A stretch of 64,000 nucleotides of DNA, from the NCBI RefSeq assembly GCF_000518605.1, contig NZ_JADX01000023.1, positions 1-64,000 on the forward strand, read 5' to 3'. The notes beneath the pieces were generated by a model. That model did no database searches. It was not told the origin of the DNA and saw only the letters and a list, made by a program, of their open reading frames with translations. A program made the translations under genes and the position numbers. Below, in pieces: positions 8,809 through 18,043 of the stretch. The stretch is from Shewanella fidelis ATCC BAA-318. GTDB taxonomy: Bacteria; Pseudomonadota; Gammaproteobacteria; Enterobacterales; Shewanellaceae. Numbering within the stretch: the stretch's first letter is position 1; the number at the start of each line of letters is the position of its first letter.

Positions 8809-9084
8809 ATGGAAAGGATCAGAGAAGCTCAAGCACATCTGCAGAAAGAGTTTGAAATCTACAATAATGCATCTGAAAAAAAGCTTCCCCCTATCGATGT
8901 TGATTGCCCTGATAACCTAGAAAGCATGCTAGAGTTTGTTACCCGTAGAGAGTCTCTTAAACAAGCAAAAAAGCTCAGTTCACCTCCTGCTGCCAAGCTA
9001 AAATCAGCAATCGCAGATACCCTATTATTACTCGACAACTTTGATATAAAGCTCTCGAAAGCAAAAGGAGCTGCAGAAGGTTAA
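8809..9084 (+). CDS. small cytoplasmic protein, unknown function
   Basis: 91-aa hydrophilic protein I do not recognise. It is mostly charged and helix-prone: an N-terminal helix with REAQAHLQKEFE, a Pro-rich turn KKLPPIDVDCP, then a helix with repeated Arg/Lys/Glu residues and a Lys-rich C terminus. No membrane segment or signal peptide. ATG at 8809 is chosen over an in-frame TTG at 8803 because AGAGG (8796-8800) is then 8 nt away. It lies alone between the pst operon and guaC, in the same direction. A hairpin with no T-run (GATTAAGGTAATA pairing, about 9111-9147) follows it. Confidence 0.6.
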   Translation: MERIREAQAHLQKEFEIYNNASEKKLPPIDVDCPDNLESMLEFVTRRESLKQAKKLSSPPAAKLKSAIADTLLLLDNFDIKLSKAKGAAEG

Positions 9085-9245
9085 ATTTAATAACATTTCA
9101 CTTTTTATAGTGATTAAGGTAATACTTTATATATTATTACCTTAATCATTTATGTAGCTAAAAATCCGCTACAACATAAAGCAAACAGCCGTAAACAATA
9201 AATTAACCGTCTTATTTTTAGGAATGTCTATTCTAATTTCAGAAC

Positions 9246-9313
9246 TTGCTAACTGAAAATCTGTTCCTATAATGCCTAAAACCGGAGCGCCCACAAACGC
9301 TCCGGTTTTTTTG
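9246..9313 (+). promoter_or_regulatory. promoter running directly into an intrinsic-terminator-like hairpin upstream of guaC
   Basis: A -35-like TTGCTA (9246-9251), 16-bp spacer and a perfect -10 TATAAT (9268-9273) predict a start near 9280. That is exactly where a 10-bp stem begins: AACCGGAGCG (9280-9289) pairs with CGCTCCGGTT (9298-9307), followed by seven T. The hairpin may attenuate guaC or end upstream transcription. Two further hairpins follow before the guaC start: CCTGA/TCAGG (9316-9332) and CCGATAAAA/TTTTATCGG (9348-9368). Confidence 0.6.
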
Positions 9314-9406
9314 TGCCTGAAATAAGCTCAGGAAATTAATTTAATGCCCGATAAAAGTTTTTTATCGGCGGTTTTGCTGCGCGCAAATCCATGTGAGGAA
9401 TATAAA

Positions 9407-10450
9407 ATGCGTATTGAACAAGATCTAAAGTTAGGCTTCAAAGATGTTTTAATTAGACCTAAGCGTTCAACGTTAAAGAGCCGTTCTCAAGTCGATCTAA
9501 ATCGCCAATTTACCTTTAAGCACAGTGGTAAAACTTGGACTGGCGTACCTATTATTGCCGCAAACATGGATTCTGTAGCAAGCTTTGAAATGGCAACTAG
9601 TCTAGCTCAGCATAATATTATGACAGCTGTTCATAAACATTACAGCGTTGAGCAATGGGGTGAATTTGTAGCAAACCAAAGCCCTGATGTATTGCAGCAC
9701 GTTATGGTTTCAAGCGGTACTTCAGATGCCGACTTTATTAAATTGAGTGAGATTTTAGCGCTTTCTGATGCACTTAACTTTATCTGTATTGATATCGCTA
9801 ACGGCTACTCAGAACACCTTGTTGATTATGTTCGCAAAGTGCGCCAAGCCCACCCAATGAAAGTCATTAGCGCGGGTAACGTAGTAACTGGCGATATGGT
9901 TGAAGAACTGATTATTGCCGGTGCAGACATAGTTAAAGTTGGTATTGGACCTGGCTCAGTATGTACTACTCGCGTTAAAACAGGTGTTGGTTATCCGCAA
10001 CTTTCAGCCATCATTGAGTGCGCAGATGCAGCTCATGGTCTAGGCGGCCAAATCATCGGTGACGGTGGTTGTAGCTGTGCTGGTGACGTAGCAAAAGCCT
10101 TTGGTGGCGGTGCTGACTTTGTCATGCTTGGCGGCATGCTAGCAGGCCACGAACAAAGTGGCGGAGAAATCATAGAACAAGATGGCAAAAAACTCGTTAA
10201 GTTCTATGGTATGTCTTCACAATCTGCCATGGATAAGCATTCTGGTGGCGTTGCTAAATACCGTGCAGCAGAAGGTAAAACGGTTTTATTACCATTTAAA
10301 GGCAATGTAGATAATACGGTAAACGATATTATGGGTGGCGTTCGCTCAACCTGTACTTATGTTGGTGCAGCATCACTAAAAGAACTGACTAAGCGTACAA
10401 CCTTTATTCGAGTTCAAGAACAAGAAAATAACGTTTACGGTAAAGAGTAA
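9407..10450 (+). CDS. guaC: GMP reductase
   Basis: NADPH-dependent deamination of GMP to IMP, returning guanine nucleotides to the adenine branch; TIM-barrel IMPDH/GMPR family. The protein of 347 aa starts [14 protein letters not shown]. An upstream in-frame ATG (9344) would add 21 residues encoded inside a leader hairpin, while GAGGAA (9395-9400) fits the start chosen here. The catalytic loop is [17 protein letters not shown] with the active Cys. The phosphate-binding [30 protein letters not shown] and the GMPR-type [13 protein letters not shown] follow. No CBS domains are present, which separates it from IMPDH. Single gene, ending at a bidirectional terminator shared with glmS. Confidence 0.94.
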   Translation: MRIEQDLKLGFKDVLIRPKRSTLKSRSQVDLNRQFTFKHSGKTWTGVPIIAANMDSVASFEMATSLAQHNIMTAVHKHYSVEQWGEFVANQSPDVLQHVMVSSGTSDADFIKLSEILALSDALNFICIDIANGYSEHLVDYVRKVRQAHPMKVISAGNVVTGDMVEELIIAGADIVKVGIGPGSVCTTRVKTGVGYPQLSAIIECADAAHGLGGQIIGDGGCSCAGDVAKAFGGGADFVMLGGMLAGHEQSGGEIIEQDGKKLVKFYGMSSQSAMDKHSGGVAKYRAAEGKTVLLPFKGNVDNTVNDIMGGVRSTCTYVGAASLKELTKRTTFIRVQEQENNVYGKE

Positions 10451-10533
10451 ATAATTAATATCGCTAATTTAATTAATTTTAGCGGTCTAATTAAATATAA
10501 ATTAAAACAGGTTTATATTTACAGTTACCAAAT

Positions 10534-10562
10534 AAAAACGGCTACCTAAGTAGCCGTTTTTA
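10534..10562. terminator. bidirectional terminator between guaC and glmS
   Basis: Stem CGGCTAC (10539-10545) / GTAGCCG (10550-10556) with loop CTAA, preceded by five A and followed by TTTTTATTT. It serves both convergent genes. Confidence 0.85.
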
Positions 10563-10588
10563 TTTATATAAATATCTATAGATTATAT

Positions 10589-12418
10589 TTACTCAACCGT
10601 AACTGATTTAGCTAAGTTACGTGGTTGATCCACATCTGTGCCTTTAATTAGCGCAACGTGATATGACAATAACTGTAATGGAATGGTGTAGATAAGCGGC
10701 GCCATAAACTCATCACAGTGTGGTACAGGGATCACCTTCATGGTTTCATCAGACTCAAACTCAGCATCTTTATCTGCAAACACATACATCAAGCCACCAC
10801 GCGCACGCACTTCTTCAACGTTCGACTTCAGCTTTTCTAAAAGTTCGTTATTTGGTGCAACCACAATAACTGGCATATCTGCGTCGATTAGCGCTAGTGG
10901 ACCGTGCTTTAACTCACCCGACGCATACGCTTCAGCGTGAATATAAGAGATCTCTTTCAGCTTAAGTGCACCTTCCATCGCGATTGGATATTGATCGCCA
11001 CGACCTAAAAATAGCGCGTGATGCTTATCAGCAAAGTCTTCTGCCAATGCAGCAATCGCATCATCTAAACCTAGTGCTTGTTCAACTTTAGCTGGCATTG
11101 AAAGTAGGCTCTGGCTAATTTCAGCCTGCATCTCATCTGACATACCGTTATAGCGACCAATAGCCGATGTCAGCATTAATAAACCAGCTAACTGCACGGT
11201 AAAGGCTTTAGTTGAAGCGACACCAATCTCTGCACCGGCTTTCATCATGTAAGCCATATCTGATTCGCGCACCAACGATGAACCTGGTGCATTACAGATT
11301 GTCAGCGTTGCTTTGTAGCCCATCTCTTTTGCTAAACGCAGTGCAGCTAATGTATCCGCGGTCTCACCAGACTGCGAAATAGTCACTAGCAAGCTATTTG
11401 GAAATAGATGCGACTTGCGGTAACGAAACTCTGAGGCGATTTCAACGTTACAAGACACACCCGCCCAATCTTCTAACCAGTAACGCGCAGCCATACCTGC
11501 ATGGTAGCTGGTACCACAAGCGATGATCTGTACGTGTTTAATATCTTTTAAGAATTCAGCAGCATTATCACCAAATGCAGTATCAAGCACTTTGCCACCA
11601 GCAATGCGGCCTTCAAGTGTACGTGAGATTGCCGTTGGCTGCTCGTAGATCTCTTTTAGCATGTAGTGACGGTATTCACCTTTATCACCCGCATCATGAG
11701 TGACTTCAGATTCTTTGATTTCACGCTCAACCGCGTTGCCATCAACGTCAAAAATGTTAACGCTACGACGGGTCACTTCAGCCACATCACCTTCTTCTAA
11801 GAAAGCGAATGAACGAGTGACAGGCAAGAGTGCTAATTGATCAGAAGCGACAAAGTTTTCACCAAGACCGTAACCGATAACTAGTGGGCTACCTGAGCGA
11901 GCGACAATCATGCGCTCGCTATCTGTACGATCGATAACCACAGTGCCATAGGCACCTTCAAGCTGCTTAACTGTTGCTTGAACTGCTGCAAGTAGTGTGT
12001 TGTGTGTTTTTAATTCGTGATGTACTAAGTGGCAGATCACCTCAGTATCTGTGTCTGACTCAAACACGTAACCTAAGCCTTTAAGCATCTCACGTAGCTT
12101 GTTATGGTTTTCAATAATACCGTTGTGAACAACTGCGATATCGCCATTTGACTGATGCGGGTGAGCATTACGCTCGCTTGGCTCACCATGAGTAGCCCAG
12201 CGAGTATGAGCGATACCCGTACCACCAACAAGAGGAGCTGCTTCTAGTGCTGCAGATAACTCCTGTACTTTACCAACGCGACGAGTGCGATTGAGTTCAC
12301 CATCATTAAGTACAGCAACGCCTGCCGAATCATAACCGCGATATTCTAAACGTCTTAAACCTTCAACAAGAATTTCAGCTACATCTCTTTGTGCTACAGC
12401 ACCTACGATTCCACACAT
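10589..12418 (-). CDS. glmS: glutamine-fructose-6-phosphate aminotransferase (isomerizing)
   Basis: First committed step of the UDP-GlcNAc pathway: fructose-6-phosphate plus glutamine gives glucosamine-6-phosphate. 609 aa. The N-terminal Ntn glutaminase domain begins with the catalytic Cys after Met (MCGIVGAV), with [12 protein letters not shown] and [18 protein letters not shown]. Two SIS sugar-isomerase domains follow (about 285-425 and 455-600) with [15 protein letters not shown] and the C-terminal end KSVTVE. It lies 75 bp behind the DeoR-family regulator. A 6-bp inverted repeat CTCTCG/CGAGAG (12432-12446) sits just before its ribosome binding site, a possible control point. Confidence 0.96.
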   Translation of the reverse strand: MCGIVGAVAQRDVAEILVEGLRRLEYRGYDSAGVAVLNDGELNRTRRVGKVQELSAALEAAPLVGGTGIAHTRWATHGEPSERNAHPHQSNGDIAVVHNGIIENHNKLREMLKGLGYVFESDTDTEVICHLVHHELKTHNTLLAAVQATVKQLEGAYGTVVIDRTDSERMIVARSGSPLVIGYGLGENFVASDQLALLPVTRSFAFLEEGDVAEVTRRSVNIFDVDGNAVEREIKESEVTHDAGDKGEYRHYMLKEIYEQPTAISRTLEGRIAGGKVLDTAFGDNAAEFLKDIKHVQIIACGTSYHAGMAARYWLEDWAGVSCNVEIASEFRYRKSHLFPNSLLVTISQSGETADTLAALRLAKEMGYKATLTICNAPGSSLVRESDMAYMMKAGAEIGVASTKAFTVQLAGLLMLTSAIGRYNGMSDEMQAEISQSLLSMPAKVEQALGLDDAIAALAEDFADKHHALFLGRGDQYPIAMEGALKLKEISYIHAEAYASGELKHGPLALIDADMPVIVVAPNNELLEKLKSNVEEVRARGGLMYVFADKDAEFESDETMKVIPVPHCDEFMAPLIYTIPLQLLSYHVALIKGTDVDQPRNLAKSVTVE

Positions 12419-12493
12419 ATTTATACCTAGACTCTCGATACGAGAGATAAAATTGAAGTTAATATTTGAATTTTTTGGATTGGCTCTTACGAG

Positions 12494-13264
12494 TTATCCG
12501 GCATAAGGAGCAAGAATGACGCGCACCCCATGTTGCGTAATACTGTCTAGCGCTTCGCTTGGTAACCTGTCGTCGGTAACTAATACGCTAACCTTACTCC
12601 AAGGCAGCTCGAGGTTAGGTATACGGCGACCAAGCTTGGTTGACTCAAGCATGACGACCACTTCTCGTGATACTTCCGCCATCACCTTACTTAAGCCGGT
12701 GAGTTCATTAAAGGTAGTTGTACCGCGCTCAAGGTCGATACCATCTGCACCGATAAATAATTGATCGAAGTTATATGAGCGCAATACTTGCTCAGCTATT
12801 TGCCCTTGGAAAGATTCAGAGTGAGGATCCCAAGTACCACCAGTCATTAACAATGTTGGCTCATTTTCAAGCTCATGAATAGAATTAGCTAACGCTAATG
12901 AGTTGGTCATGACTAGCAAGCCACGCTTATTATTCAGCTCACCAATTAAACCAGAGGTCGTACTGCCACTATCGATAATAATGCGATTGTGATCTTTAAT
13001 CAGCTCAGCTGCAGCTTTGGCAATTGATAACTTATTTGGCGCAATTTTAGCGGAAAACTGCTGAGTCACCTCATCTGGCACGGCAACAGCCCCACCGTAA
13101 CGACGCAACAGCAAGCCAGTTTTTTCCAGCGTAGCAAGATCTTTGCGAATAGTGACTTCTGAAGTTTCAAAACGTAAGGACAACTCTTCAACACTCACTT
13201 CGCCTTGCTGATTAAGCAGGCTAATAATGCTGTGACGTCGCTGTTGAGTGTTTCGTTTATTCAT
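12494..13264 (-). CDS. DeoR-family transcriptional regulator next to glmS
   Basis: 256-aa repressor-type protein. The N-terminal DeoR helix-turn-helix (about 1-58) contains RRHSIISLLNQQGEVSVEEL and SEVTIRKDLATLE. The C-terminal sugar-phosphate sensor domain shows DSGSTTSGLI, TNSLALA, GGTWDPHSESF and GADGID. The start is placed at the ATG of MNKRNTQQRR: AAAGG lies 4 nt upstream, and the 47 codons before it run through promoter-like sequence. DeoR-family proteins sense phosphosugars, and the position directly before glmS suggests glucosamine-6-phosphate or a related metabolite as effector, but that is an inference. TTTCG repeats cover its own promoter and start. Confidence 0.88.
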   Translation of the reverse strand: MNKRNTQQRRHSIISLLNQQGEVSVEELSLRFETSEVTIRKDLATLEKTGLLLRRYGGAVAVPDEVTQQFSAKIAPNKLSIAKAAAELIKDHNRIIIDSGSTTSGLIGELNNKRGLLVMTNSLALANSIHELENEPTLLMTGGTWDPHSESFQGQIAEQVLRSYNFDQLFIGADGIDLERGTTTFNELTGLSKVMAEVSREVVVMLESTKLGRRIPNLELPWSKVSVLVTDDRLPSEALDSITQHGVRVILAPYAG

Positions 13265-13315
13265 AAAACCTTTCGCTAACTTTCGATTCGAAAGATGCAT
13301 TATAGTAAAACGAAA
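13251..13315. promoter_or_regulatory. candidate autoregulatory operator array of the DeoR-family gene
   Basis: TTTCG occurs at 13251, 13271 and 13281, and inverted as CGAAA at 13289 and 13311. The centre is a perfect 15-bp palindrome CTTTCGATTCGAAAG (13280-13294). The spacings of 20 and 10 bp follow the DNA helical turn. DeoR-family repressors commonly bind TTTCG/CGAAA-type repeats. On the minus strand a TATAAT-like box (13297-13302) lies within the array. Confidence 0.55.
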
Positions 13316-13370
13316 CTTAATTACCAGTTTTTGTATACGATAAAATGCAAAAAGCGGCAACGCAGACACA

Positions 13371-13401
13371 AAAAAGCCCCAACCAAAGGTTGGGGCTTTT
13401 A
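13371..13401 (-). terminator. terminator of the TonB receptor gene
   Basis: AAAAGCCCCAACC pairs with GGTTGGGGCTTTT around AAA. On the minus strand the hairpin ends in TTTTTTG. It insulates the DeoR-glmS unit from the receptor gene. Confidence 0.88.
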
Positions 13402-13424
13402 CCATAAAGCGATGAGGCTAAGGA

Positions 13425-15557
13425 TTAGAACTTAGCTTCTAACGCTAAGCTGAAGTGACGACCTTGACCAACAGTCACATCAGTATTTGTACCACCAGCT
13501 AGGTAATCTTTATCAAATAAGTTCTTCACGTTTACACGCACACTAACATCACTACCCATTACGTCCATAGTGTATGCCGCACCCATATCAAAGCGCACAT
13601 AACCATCTTTGCTAATAGTATTATCGGTGTTAGCAAAACGCTCACCAACATAGATAGCACCGAAGTTTAATGCTAAATCATCAGTCATCTCGTAACGAGT
13701 CCAGATATTTGCAGACCACTCAGGCGCATCTACTGGAGTCTTACCATTTAAACTATCGGTCTCAGGACGAACGTATTCTGCATCTAAGTACATCATAGAG
13801 CCCGTCATGAACCAGCTTTCACTAACTTGACCTTGAGCGCCCATTTCGAAACCTTTATGGCGCTGCTCACCAGACTGAGTTGTAATAGTGTCTTTATCGC
13901 CAATAGGTGTTTCTAGCTGCTCAGTAACAGTAACATTAGATACTGTAATATCGAATACTGCACCGGTTAATAATAAGCTGCCATCAAATAGCTCCCACTT
14001 AGTACCAATCTCATATTGCTCACCGTATTCTGGGTCTAAATTTAGTTTGTCGTTAATATCATTTTCATCATTCACACTACCTTGAGGAGTAAAACTCTTA
14101 GAGTAGTTAACGTAGATACTACCGTTATCAGCTGGCGAGTAAATCACGCCAAACTTAGGTGATACAGCATAGCTGTTATTACCTGCGCCATCTTTTTTCT
14201 GCTCGTCATAACGCACACCAGCAAGTAGTTGCCATTGATCATTAAGCGTCACTAAGTCCTGTACATAGAAACCGTAGTGCTTATATTCACTTTCGTACTT
14301 ACCATCTGGATCATCGTGATAATCTAGACCTGGATTTGGAACAGGTTGACCAACCTGAACAACTTCAGAAGCACCTTTAACACGTAGCATGCCATAGTAA
14401 TAATCAAGTATGTTGGCACCAATTAATAATTGATGCTCTACGTCACCAGTATAGAAGTTACCAGTGAAATCAACGTAACCAGTTTTATGTTGCCAATCGT
14501 CATAACGGTCAAATGGGCTGATCTTATAGCCATCCGTCAATGCATCTTCAGAGTAAGATGGTGACGAATCTAAACGCTGACGATTAAACTGCTGGTCGTT
14601 ATAACCTGCTTTAACTTTCCAATCATCCGTAATGTTGTAAGTTAGTTCAGCGCCTAGGTTAGAAATTGTATTATCGGTAAATGCCCATGGCTGATCCCAG
14701 ATAAGGTCACGACCACCAATCAAATCACCACTGCTATCTAACCAACCGCCACGGTCAATACCGGTTTTATCTTGAGTATGGTCATACTTTAATGACAGAA
14801 GTAAATCATCGGTAATATCAAACTCTAGATTTAAGTAACCTAACCAACGATCGCGCTCTTGGTTAGTACCGTCTTGATATTCACGCCAGTATTTTGTGTC
14901 TTGCTTAACAAGCACAGTACGGTAACGAATCGTTTCTGATTCATTTAAACTACCACCTGCATCTAACTGGAAGCGAGTTGAACCGTTCTCGTCGGTATCA
15001 AAACCCAATTCAAACATGTTTTCATAAGTTGGTTTTTTGGTCACCATGTTGATCAAACCACCTGGGCCTGATTGACCGTAAAGCATGCTTGATGGACCCT
15101 TTAATACTTCTACCTGCTGTAGAGTTTCAATAGGCTGAACATAGTGAGACCATTGTTGCTGGCCGTTGATCAAGTAACCAGAACCTGAATCTAATTCAAA
15201 GCCACGAATATTGAATACTTGACGGTTCCACTTTTCAGAGCCACCAGTAACACTCGAGTCGTTAACCAATACTTCAGAAAGGTTGGTTGCAAGTTGTTCG
15301 TCAGTAACAAAATCAGGAATAACAGTCACAGACTGAGGAGTATCCATAATATCGATATCACCGCGCATAGCGCCTGAAGATGAACCGACTTTATAGTCAT
15401 TAAAGCTACGGCCTGTTACAGAGATACGCTCAATATTGCTATCAACAGTAACCTGTGACTCTGAAGCAGCTTCTTCAGCAAAAGCAGTAGATGAAGCCAA
15501 TGCAGCAACGATAGCTAAACCTACGCGAGAAAACTTAAATGACGTCCCAACAGACAT
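13425..15557 (-). CDS. TonB-dependent siderophore-type outer membrane receptor
   Basis: 710-aa outer membrane gated channel for ferric siderophores, powered by TonB. Start chosen at MSVGTSFKFSRVG, giving a normal signal peptide cut after AFA; the open frame runs 15 codons further upstream. The plug domain shows the motif RISVTGRSFNDYK, with DTPQSVTVIPDFV, FNIRGFELDSG and VEVLKGPSSMLYGQSGPGGLINMVTK, typical of the FhuA/FoxA siderophore subgroup. The beta-barrel follows and ends with ...FSLALEAKF, the terminal aromatic residue needed for outer membrane insertion. A Fur box lies about 50 bp upstream. The substrate cannot be read; the plug resembles hydroxamate-type receptors. Confidence 0.92.
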   Translation of the reverse strand: MSVGTSFKFSRVGLAIVAALASSTAFAEEAASESQVTVDSNIERISVTGRSFNDYKVGSSSGAMRGDIDIMDTPQSVTVIPDFVTDEQLATNLSEVLVNDSSVTGGSEKWNRQVFNIRGFELDSGSGYLINGQQQWSHYVQPIETLQQVEVLKGPSSMLYGQSGPGGLINMVTKKPTYENMFELGFDTDENGSTRFQLDAGGSLNESETIRYRTVLVKQDTKYWREYQDGTNQERDRWLGYLNLEFDITDDLLLSLKYDHTQDKTGIDRGGWLDSSGDLIGGRDLIWDQPWAFTDNTISNLGAELTYNITDDWKVKAGYNDQQFNRQRLDSSPSYSEDALTDGYKISPFDRYDDWQHKTGYVDFTGNFYTGDVEHQLLIGANILDYYYGMLRVKGASEVVQVGQPVPNPGLDYHDDPDGKYESEYKHYGFYVQDLVTLNDQWQLLAGVRYDEQKKDGAGNNSYAVSPKFGVIYSPADNGSIYVNYSKSFTPQGSVNDENDINDKLNLDPEYGEQYEIGTKWELFDGSLLLTGAVFDITVSNVTVTEQLETPIGDKDTITTQSGEQRHKGFEMGAQGQVSESWFMTGSMMYLDAEYVRPETDSLNGKTPVDAPEWSANIWTRYEMTDDLALNFGAIYVGERFANTDNTISKDGYVRFDMGAAYTMDVMGSDVSVRVNVKNLFDKDYLAGGTNTDVTVGQGRHFSLALEAKF

Positions 15558-15606
15558 ATCCAACCCCAACAATGAAACATGAATGTAATATTTGAGTCGC
15601 AATATA

Positions 15607-15625
15607 AATGAGAACTATTTTTATT
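15607..15625. promoter_or_regulatory. Fur box upstream of the TonB receptor
   Basis: AATGAGAACTATTTTTATT agrees with the Fur palindrome AATGATAAT-n-ATTATCATT at about 14 of 19 positions. It lies about 50 bp before the chosen start of the receptor gene, the usual place for iron repression. Confidence 0.7.
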
Positions 15626-15778
15626 TAAGCTTCTTTACAGTTCTTTACAAAAGCAAGTGACGCACCTCTAATAAATAGAAAAGCCGCAACATAAACAACT
15701 ACAAGCGTATCAAAATGTATCGAGATTTTTGTTGAGTAATTATTAATGCTGTACGCATTTTGCTGTATAAATTTAAAG

Positions 15779-15807
15779 CAAAAAGGCGACCTGTAGGTCG
15801 CCTTTTC
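15779..15807 (-). terminator. terminator of glmU
   Basis: AAAAGGCGACC pairs with GGTCGCCTTTT around TGTA (15781-15806). It lies just after the glmU stop on the minus strand. Confidence 0.85.
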
Positions 15808-15822
15808 AGTGTAATATTTAAG

Positions 15823-17187
15823 TTATTTTTTTAACTTAATTGGTCTTGCCCAGCCAGTTAAGTGGCGCTGTTTAACACGAGTAATAACTAACTCATCTGC
15901 AGCTACATCTTTGGTAATGGTAGAGCCAGCCCCTAAAGTCGCTCCTTTGCCAATTGTTACTGGTGCAACTAACTGAGTATCACTACCAACAAACACATTG
16001 TCTTCGATGATTGTTTGGAACTTGTTCGCACCATCGTAGTTACAGGTAATAGTTCCTGCACCTATGTTAACTCCAGAGCCAATTGTCGCATCGCCAATAT
16101 AAGCTAAGTGGCCAGCTTTGGAGCCTTTACCTAGTACAGCCTTTTTCATTTCAACAAAGTTACCAATATGTGCATCTTCTTGTAACTCTGCACCAGGACG
16201 TAAACGCGCAAATGGGCCTGCACTTGCCGCTACACCCACTTTAGCATTTTCAACAATTGAATATGGCTTGATCACTGCATTGTCAGCAATATCACAATTA
16301 ATCAAAATAGCGCCTGCACCAATAGTCACGTTATTACCTATAGTCACAGTGCCTTCGATAACCACGTTTACATCGATCATCACGTCCATACCGACGCTGA
16401 CGTCACCACGGATATCGATACGAGCAGGATCACGCAGATTTGCCCCTTCAAGCATTAACTTTTCAGCAGCACGCACTTGGTATGCACGCTCAAGCTGTGC
16501 AAGCTGTACTCGGTTATTAGCGCCTTCAACCTCAATTGCAGATTCAGGTTGAGCAGTGGTGATAGCCACCCCGTCTCGATGCGCCATCGCAACGATATCC
16601 GTTAGGTAGTATTCGCCTTGAGCGTTATCAGATGAAAGCTGGCCTAACCATGCTTTTAATTGCTTACCTGGCGCCGCCATAATGCCGGTATTAATCTCAT
16701 TAATCGCAAGTTGCTCAGCATTAGCATCTTTTTGTTCAATGATCCCCACTACGCTACCTTGCTCGCGTACGATGCGACCATAGCCTGTCGGGTTAGGTAG
16801 GTTTACCGTAAGGATTGCCAAACCATTCGCTTCGCGAGCTGCTAACAAAGATTCAAGTGTTGCAGCTTGAATTAATGGTACGTCGCCATAAAGGATAAGT
16901 ACTGTGTCGTCATCGGCTATATTGTCATTTGCTTGCGCAACCGCATGACCAGTGCCTAACTGCTCAGCTTGTAGCACCCAATTCAGTTGCTGCTCACCTA
17001 ATTTAGCTTGTAATTGCTCTGCACCGTAGCCGTAAACTAGCTGAATCGCATCACTGCCCACTTGATGTGCAGTATCGATAACGTGCTGAACCATGCTCTT
17101 GTGAGCAATAGGGTGAAGAACTTTTGGGAGATCTGAGCGCATGCGGGTTCCCTTGCCTGCGGCTAAAATCACTACATTAAGTGCCAT
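15823..17187 (-). CDS. glmU: bifunctional N-acetylglucosamine-1-phosphate uridyltransferase / glucosamine-1-phosphate acetyltransferase
   Basis: Last two steps to UDP-GlcNAc. 454 aa. The N-terminal pyrophosphorylase domain (about 1-228) has [18 protein letters not shown] and LYGDVPL. The C-terminal left-handed beta-helix (about 250-440) has hexapeptide repeats and the acetyltransferase residues in [12 protein letters not shown] and [20 protein letters not shown]. The length matches the E. coli enzyme (456 aa). In E. coli glmU and glmS are adjacent in one operon; here a TonB receptor and a DeoR regulator stand between them. Confidence 0.96.
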   Translation of the reverse strand: MALNVVILAAGKGTRMRSDLPKVLHPIAHKSMVQHVIDTAHQVGSDAIQLVYGYGAEQLQAKLGEQQLNWVLQAEQLGTGHAVAQANDNIADDDTVLILYGDVPLIQAATLESLLAAREANGLAILTVNLPNPTGYGRIVREQGSVVGIIEQKDANAEQLAINEINTGIMAAPGKQLKAWLGQLSSDNAQGEYYLTDIVAMAHRDGVAITTAQPESAIEVEGANNRVQLAQLERAYQVRAAEKLMLEGANLRDPARIDIRGDVSVGMDVMIDVNVVIEGTVTIGNNVTIGAGAILINCDIADNAVIKPYSIVENAKVGVAASAGPFARLRPGAELQEDAHIGNFVEMKKAVLGKGSKAGHLAYIGDATIGSGVNIGAGTITCNYDGANKFQTIIEDNVFVGSDTQLVAPVTIGKGATLGAGSTITKDVAADELVITRVKQRHLTGWARPIKLKK

Positions 17188-17305
17188 GGGTTTATATCCT
17201 TGAGCTAATGCTTAAGCTTGTATTGAAGCTAAAGTAGAAAATGAGGTCATTATGTGGCTATGGATTTTAAGCGATACCAAGATTAAAAGCGACTCGCTAA
17301 GCCTT

Positions 17306-17662
17306 TTAAAAAGTAATGGTTTTATCCGCCACCAGCACCCATTGCGCTAAATCATCCATAGTCGCCATCTCGCAACCTTCGATAACCTTTAAATCCGTTA
17401 AGCCACGAGCATGCATACATGAACCGCAAAACTTCACTTGTGCTTTTTGCGCGATAACGATTTCGAGCATCTGTTGAATATTGTACCCCTCAACAGGCTT
17501 TTGTTTAGGCAGTACTGCAGATACTGCATCTGATAGTAAAAATAGACTCACTTTGACGGGAGAATAGTCTTGCTCATTAAGCTGTATAGCTAGGCGGAGT
17601 GCGTTAAACAGTTTTTCTGAGCCATAAGGCGCGTCATTAACGATAATAAGTATATGCTGCAT
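17306..17662 (-). CDS. DsrE/YchN-family protein
   Basis: 118-aa small cytoplasmic protein of the DsrE fold, starting MQHILIIVNDAPYGSEK. The open frame runs 14 codons further upstream, but that N terminus does not fit the family. The Rossmann-like start and the cysteine pair in VKFCGSCMHARGL (about 78-90) are typical of DsrE-like proteins, which take part in sulfur-relay or thiol chemistry in some pathways. No sulfur-relay partner gene is beside it, so the role here is open. It lies between glmU and the atp operon, on the same strand as both. Confidence 0.8.
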   Translation of the reverse strand: MQHILIIVNDAPYGSEKLFNALRLAIQLNEQDYSPVKVSLFLLSDAVSAVLPKQKPVEGYNIQQMLEIVIAQKAQVKFCGSCMHARGLTDLKVIEGCEMATMDDLAQWVLVADKTITF

Positions 17663-17774
17663 GGGAAAGGTCTCAGAGATTAAATTAGTGCCAGAGGGTA
17701 GCACTCAAACGAGGTAAGGGGTCTTACTTAGATCACGTTCAAAGATAAATATAGGTTCAAGCAAAACGTTACTA

Positions 17775-17986
17775 GGCCCTAGGACGCTGCGCTGCGAGTG
17801 CGGGCTAAAGCCCTGCTAGGAAGAGCAAAAGCAAAAGTCAGTACCATGTTCCGCTTCGGTCTACGCACTTCCATCTTTTCCGTCAGCGTAGCGTTCCGTA
17901 AGTGACGCAGTCACGTTCCCTAGGCCGAGGGGCGTTCATCTTTGCTTTCCTAGAACCTAGAACCTTTCTTAGCTTTTCCTAGGGCC
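17775..17986. repeat. 212-bp CTAG-rich element with 10-bp terminal inverted repeats
   Basis: The element begins with GGCCCTAGGA (17775-17784) and ends with its exact inverse TCCTAGGGCC (17977-17986). Inside are further CTAGG boxes, a hairpin GGGCTAAAGCCC (17812-17823), the palindrome GTGACGCAGTCAC (17902-17914) and tandem CTAGAAC units (17950-17963). CTAG is generally rare in enteric-like genomes, yet about seven copies occur here. No reading frame is present. It looks like a non-coding MITE or REP-like element. Confidence 0.55.
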
Positions 17987-17999
17987 TTCTTTTAGATAC

Positions 18000-18028
18000 A
18001 AAAAAAGCGCCCTAGGGCGCTTTTTTTT
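18000..18028 (-). terminator. terminator of the atp operon
   Basis: AAAAAAGCGCCC / GGGCGCTTTTTTTT with the core palindrome AGCGCCCTAGGGCGCT (18006-18021). It lies 15 bp after the atpC stop on the minus strand. Confidence 0.88.
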
Positions 18029-18043
18029 CATCAAACAATAACC

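Larger units (their letters stand above)
17663..18043. other. intergenic region with a CTAG-rich repeat element
   Basis: About 380 bp between the DsrE gene and atpC without a credible gene. It is dominated by the repeat element at 17775-17986 and ends with the atp operon terminator. Confidence 0.6.

Noticed and set aside
9344..9406. Upstream ATG of guaC
   Set aside because: It lies inside a leader hairpin, has no ribosome binding site, and the downstream start matches the family.
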